A program made the translations under genes and the position numbers. Below are positions 61,673 through 64,000 of a stretch of DNA of 64,000 bases, piece by piece. Origin of the DNA: Allolobophora icterica (Eukaryota > Annelida > Clitellata > Crassiclitellata > Lumbricidae); assembly GCA_963556255.1 (NCBI GenBank), contig OY744608.1, forward strand, positions 70,215,377 to 70,279,376, in the 5' to 3' direction. Each line of letters opens with the position of its first letter. The stretch's first letter is position 1. The notes below the pieces were generated by a model. The model was given only the letters and a program-made list of their open reading frames with translations. It was not told where the DNA came from and did no database searches.

Positions 61673-62264
61673 TTCAATTCAACTGAAACTCCGGTGGAGC
61701 TTGGGTCGTCGTGAAAGAGTGGGTACATCGTCCAGAGCCCCTGATGAATTTCACTTGTGGCTTGACTTCTGTAACTGATCACAGTTTCTGTGCTTTATGA
61801 TAAAGGCGCTGTAGAAGTTAACAATAGATTGGATCGCATTATAGACTGATATAATAGAAGACGGGATTAGATAACGTTAGATTGCATTACAATAGATGCG
61901 ATTGGAAGCTGTAGATGATTGGCTTAGAATAGATTTTAACATGATAGCTACATTACAGTGTACTCTACTTTCTATGCTCTACTACGCTATACTATACTGT
62001 ACTATACTGTAGTATACTATTCTGTAGTATTCTATTCTATACTGTATTATGCTATACCAGTATGAGAATTGTCAGGGTCCGATTTGTCAAAAAAGAAGCA
62101 GGGGGGTCGGAAATCTATAAAAAAAATTACTAAGCTGAAAACACTGGCGACGATCTTGTTTGACATGTGTGGGGGGCACGGGAAACTTTTGAACTGATCT
62201 GGTAAAAAAAGAGGTGTTTTCAGCAGGAGTTTTAGCTAAAGTTACCTACTAATAACAACAGAGC
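61673..62264. other. Low-complexity non-coding
   Basis: GATTAGAT-like and TATACTGTA-like short repeats at 61850-62060; otherwise nothing recognised. Confidence 0.4.
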
Positions 62265-62310
62265 CGGTTTTATGGTGGTGGGCCCATGGGCGCCCAATAT
62301 GGTGGAGCTC
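62265..62310. mobile_element. Possible hAT-type left end
   Basis: CAGAGCCGGTTTTATGG followed by GGGCCCATGGGCGCCC resembles CAGGGCCGG-type hAT ends and may be the left end of the element holding the transposase remnant at 62990-63666. No matching right end is in view. Confidence 0.35.
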
Positions 62311-62989
62311 TTTCTGCAGCGGATTTGTTGCCTTTGTTGATGCGCAGTCTTCAACAGGGACAACCCGCATACCAACAGTTATAACACGTTATACTGAATC
62401 ATACAGACAAAGGTGCTAAATGCAATGTTTAAAATTTTTGATTTATTGTTATTTTTTAATTGTATATAAATGAAAATAAATTAGGAAGATCATTTTCCTT
62501 ATAAATAAAGTGTCTTCTATTAGGCCTATATTCATAGGTGTGCAATAATTTCTCAAATACAAAACAAAAGGATAAGCTTTAAGATTCTTAGCCAGTTTTT
62601 AATAGAAGTTGTTGATACAAACAAACAAAGAAATGTAAACTAGTGGTAAGCAGGACCTCCAAACTAAAAGCAGATAGCTCTGAGTCAGTTAATTAGGTCA
62701 GTTAGGTCTAAATTTGAATAGGTCCAATAGAGACTCTGCACGCTTTTCTATTGGTAAAGTCATCAATAAACTCATTAAAGTCCAATTGAATATCACTCTA
62801 TATATGCTCAACACTGCAAGATGGATAAGTCACTCATGTGTCATACTTGTGGGAAGCCTGTTCCTATGCCTAATTATCTTCATCTTAGACAATGGGTGTT
62901 CAGCACTACAGTTGTGACCATGATCACCAAGTAGGCCTACACTCTTACCAGAATTTCCACATTTGGAAATGAACTTTTAACACCTTTGT

Positions 62990-63666
62990 CGAGAATTGGT
63001 ACATGAACTGCTCCTGACTTATGTTGAGGCCTGCGCTACCTGTCTTGTGTTTACACATTTTGACAAAATAAGAAAACTGCATGAGCTCATTGCCAAGGTT
63101 TTCATCGAGGTCATCGCACTATATTGCTACAAGATTTTTCGCTAAGTTGTGTATTTCTTCATCGCTACATGATTCAATCCTAGATAGAAAAGCAAACCTT
63201 GAGCAGAGTAGTTCGTATGATGCTAGTCTTCTTGTCAACTCGGTTGTGAATTGATCAACGATGGGCAGAAAAGTGTCAATCTGAAACTTCTCTGAAGCAG
63301 AGTGCGCAGATTCTGGCGCTCGACCATAATCCAATGCTAGGAGACGTGCGCTTTGATTGTGTTCTAGTTGAACATATTCTGCTATTCCACAACAGAGTGA
63401 GACCCGACTAAGCGGGAACGTTGCTGAACTGGCGGTTGTTCGACAATTGCAGCATCACCAGTGACACCAGGCTCAAATGAGCCTGCATTTTAACCACGTG
63501 AGAGCAGATGTACTTATATCTGTTGCTTAAGGAAAGCAGTAATAGGAGGCGTCTTTGCAAGTACTCTCTCGATCATTTTGATATGTGCTTTTTCTTTACT
63601 TAACTTGCGTTTTTGAGAGCCACTAGGCCGATTAGTGCCATTATGTCGATCTAAAATTCGATTCAT
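62990..63666 (-). pseudogene. hAT transposase remnant (ZMYM1/TTF-type), internally deleted
   Basis: The minus-strand ATG at 63666 opens an N-terminal block with GSQKRKLSKEKAHIK and PPITAFLKQQ, then a TAA. A later block reads GIAEYVQLEHN, then FQIDTFLPIVDQFTTEL, ASYELLCSRFAFLS, and after a TAG at 63121-63119 continues DDLDENLGNELMQF. N-terminal and C-terminal regions match hAT transposases related to ZMYM1, while the central catalytic region is missing. A different copy of the central region lies at 38613-39147. Confidence 0.65.
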
Positions 63667-64000
63667 ATCTGTCGGCTGAAATTACTGAGGCTCTTCAAAT
63701 TATATCATGTAATACTAATTTGCAAATTCAAACTGTATGATATAAAGGTAGAATCCTACAGTACTGCGTGCCTCAAAGCCACTACCAGCACATAAATGAC
63801 AGCCTACAGCTGTGGACTGCCATAGATGTGAACTGTATAGGTCATTCGAGGTCAAAAGCGACAGAGAGTGCTGAATCTCAGACAGAATACCACTGAAGAC
63901 ATTTACCCCACAGCTGGATGCTAGTGGCTATGGAGCTGATATGCCTGAGGGTGCTGGCTTGAGCACGGGGCCTCTGTCCATTCGTTGTCTGCTATCTGTG
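63667..64000. other. No feature recognised
   Basis: The window ends in unique-looking sequence without credible coding or repeat signals. Confidence 0.3.

Overview
This is a stretch of eukaryotic, almost certainly metazoan, genome. The evidence is an eight-exon gene with GT-AG introns in consistent phases, a C2H2 zinc-finger gene, animal-type transposons (non-LTR, hAT, piggyBac), tRNA-derived SINE-like repeats, and very many long microsatellites. The word TAGGCCTA and relatives of it recur throughout. That, and the mix of repeat families, suggests a marine invertebrate (a non-vertebrate deuterostome or a lophotrochozoan), but the sequence does not fix the taxon.

Layout. 0.7-6.8 kb: satellite-like tandem arrays (993-bp, 688-bp and 868-bp periods) sharing one 85-bp core. 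7.0 kb: a small hairpin MITE. 8.6-17.2 kb: the main host gene, eight exons whose phases all agree and whose summed length is 1338 codons with the stop. It joins a 14-residue tandem-repeat exon, CxxC zinc knuckles, a tyrosine-recombinase-like core, a 17-residue repeat and a Myb/SANT-like tail. 18.6-24.7 kb: a SINE, L2/CR1-like LINE fragments and a cluster of an unfamiliar dispersed repeat. 24.8-29.9 kb: a three-layer nest, in which a decayed reading frame is split by a hAT element (15-bp inverted ends, perfect 8-bp target duplication) that itself contains a broken piggyBac element. 31.6-34.6 kb: an uninterrupted 1001-residue endonuclease plus reverse-transcriptase ORF. 36.4-37.7 kb: a C2H2 zinc-finger gene preceded by decayed fingers. 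38.6-39.1 kb: a hAT transposase remnant.

40-62 kb reads as a gene-poor region. Islands of higher-GC, apparently unique sequence (near 43.6, 45.6, 48.4, 49.8, 52.6, 56.8 and 59.1 kb) lie between very long CAGA/TCTG, GATA, GGAT, AT and purine microsatellites. Two complete DNA elements with perfect 8-bp duplications lie here: 54261-56347, carrying a decayed transposase-like frame and sitting inside a SINE, and 60207-60706, a hAT-type MITE inside a minisatellite. 62.3-63.7 kb holds another hAT remnant.

How it fits together. Only two loci look like host genes (8.6-17.2 kb and 36.6-37.7 kb). Both encode zinc-binding, probably DNA-binding proteins, and the first contains a recombinase fold probably taken from a mobile element. 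The rest is mostly transposon history. Most apparent open frames over the microsatellites are simple-repeat artefacts and are not annotated as genes.
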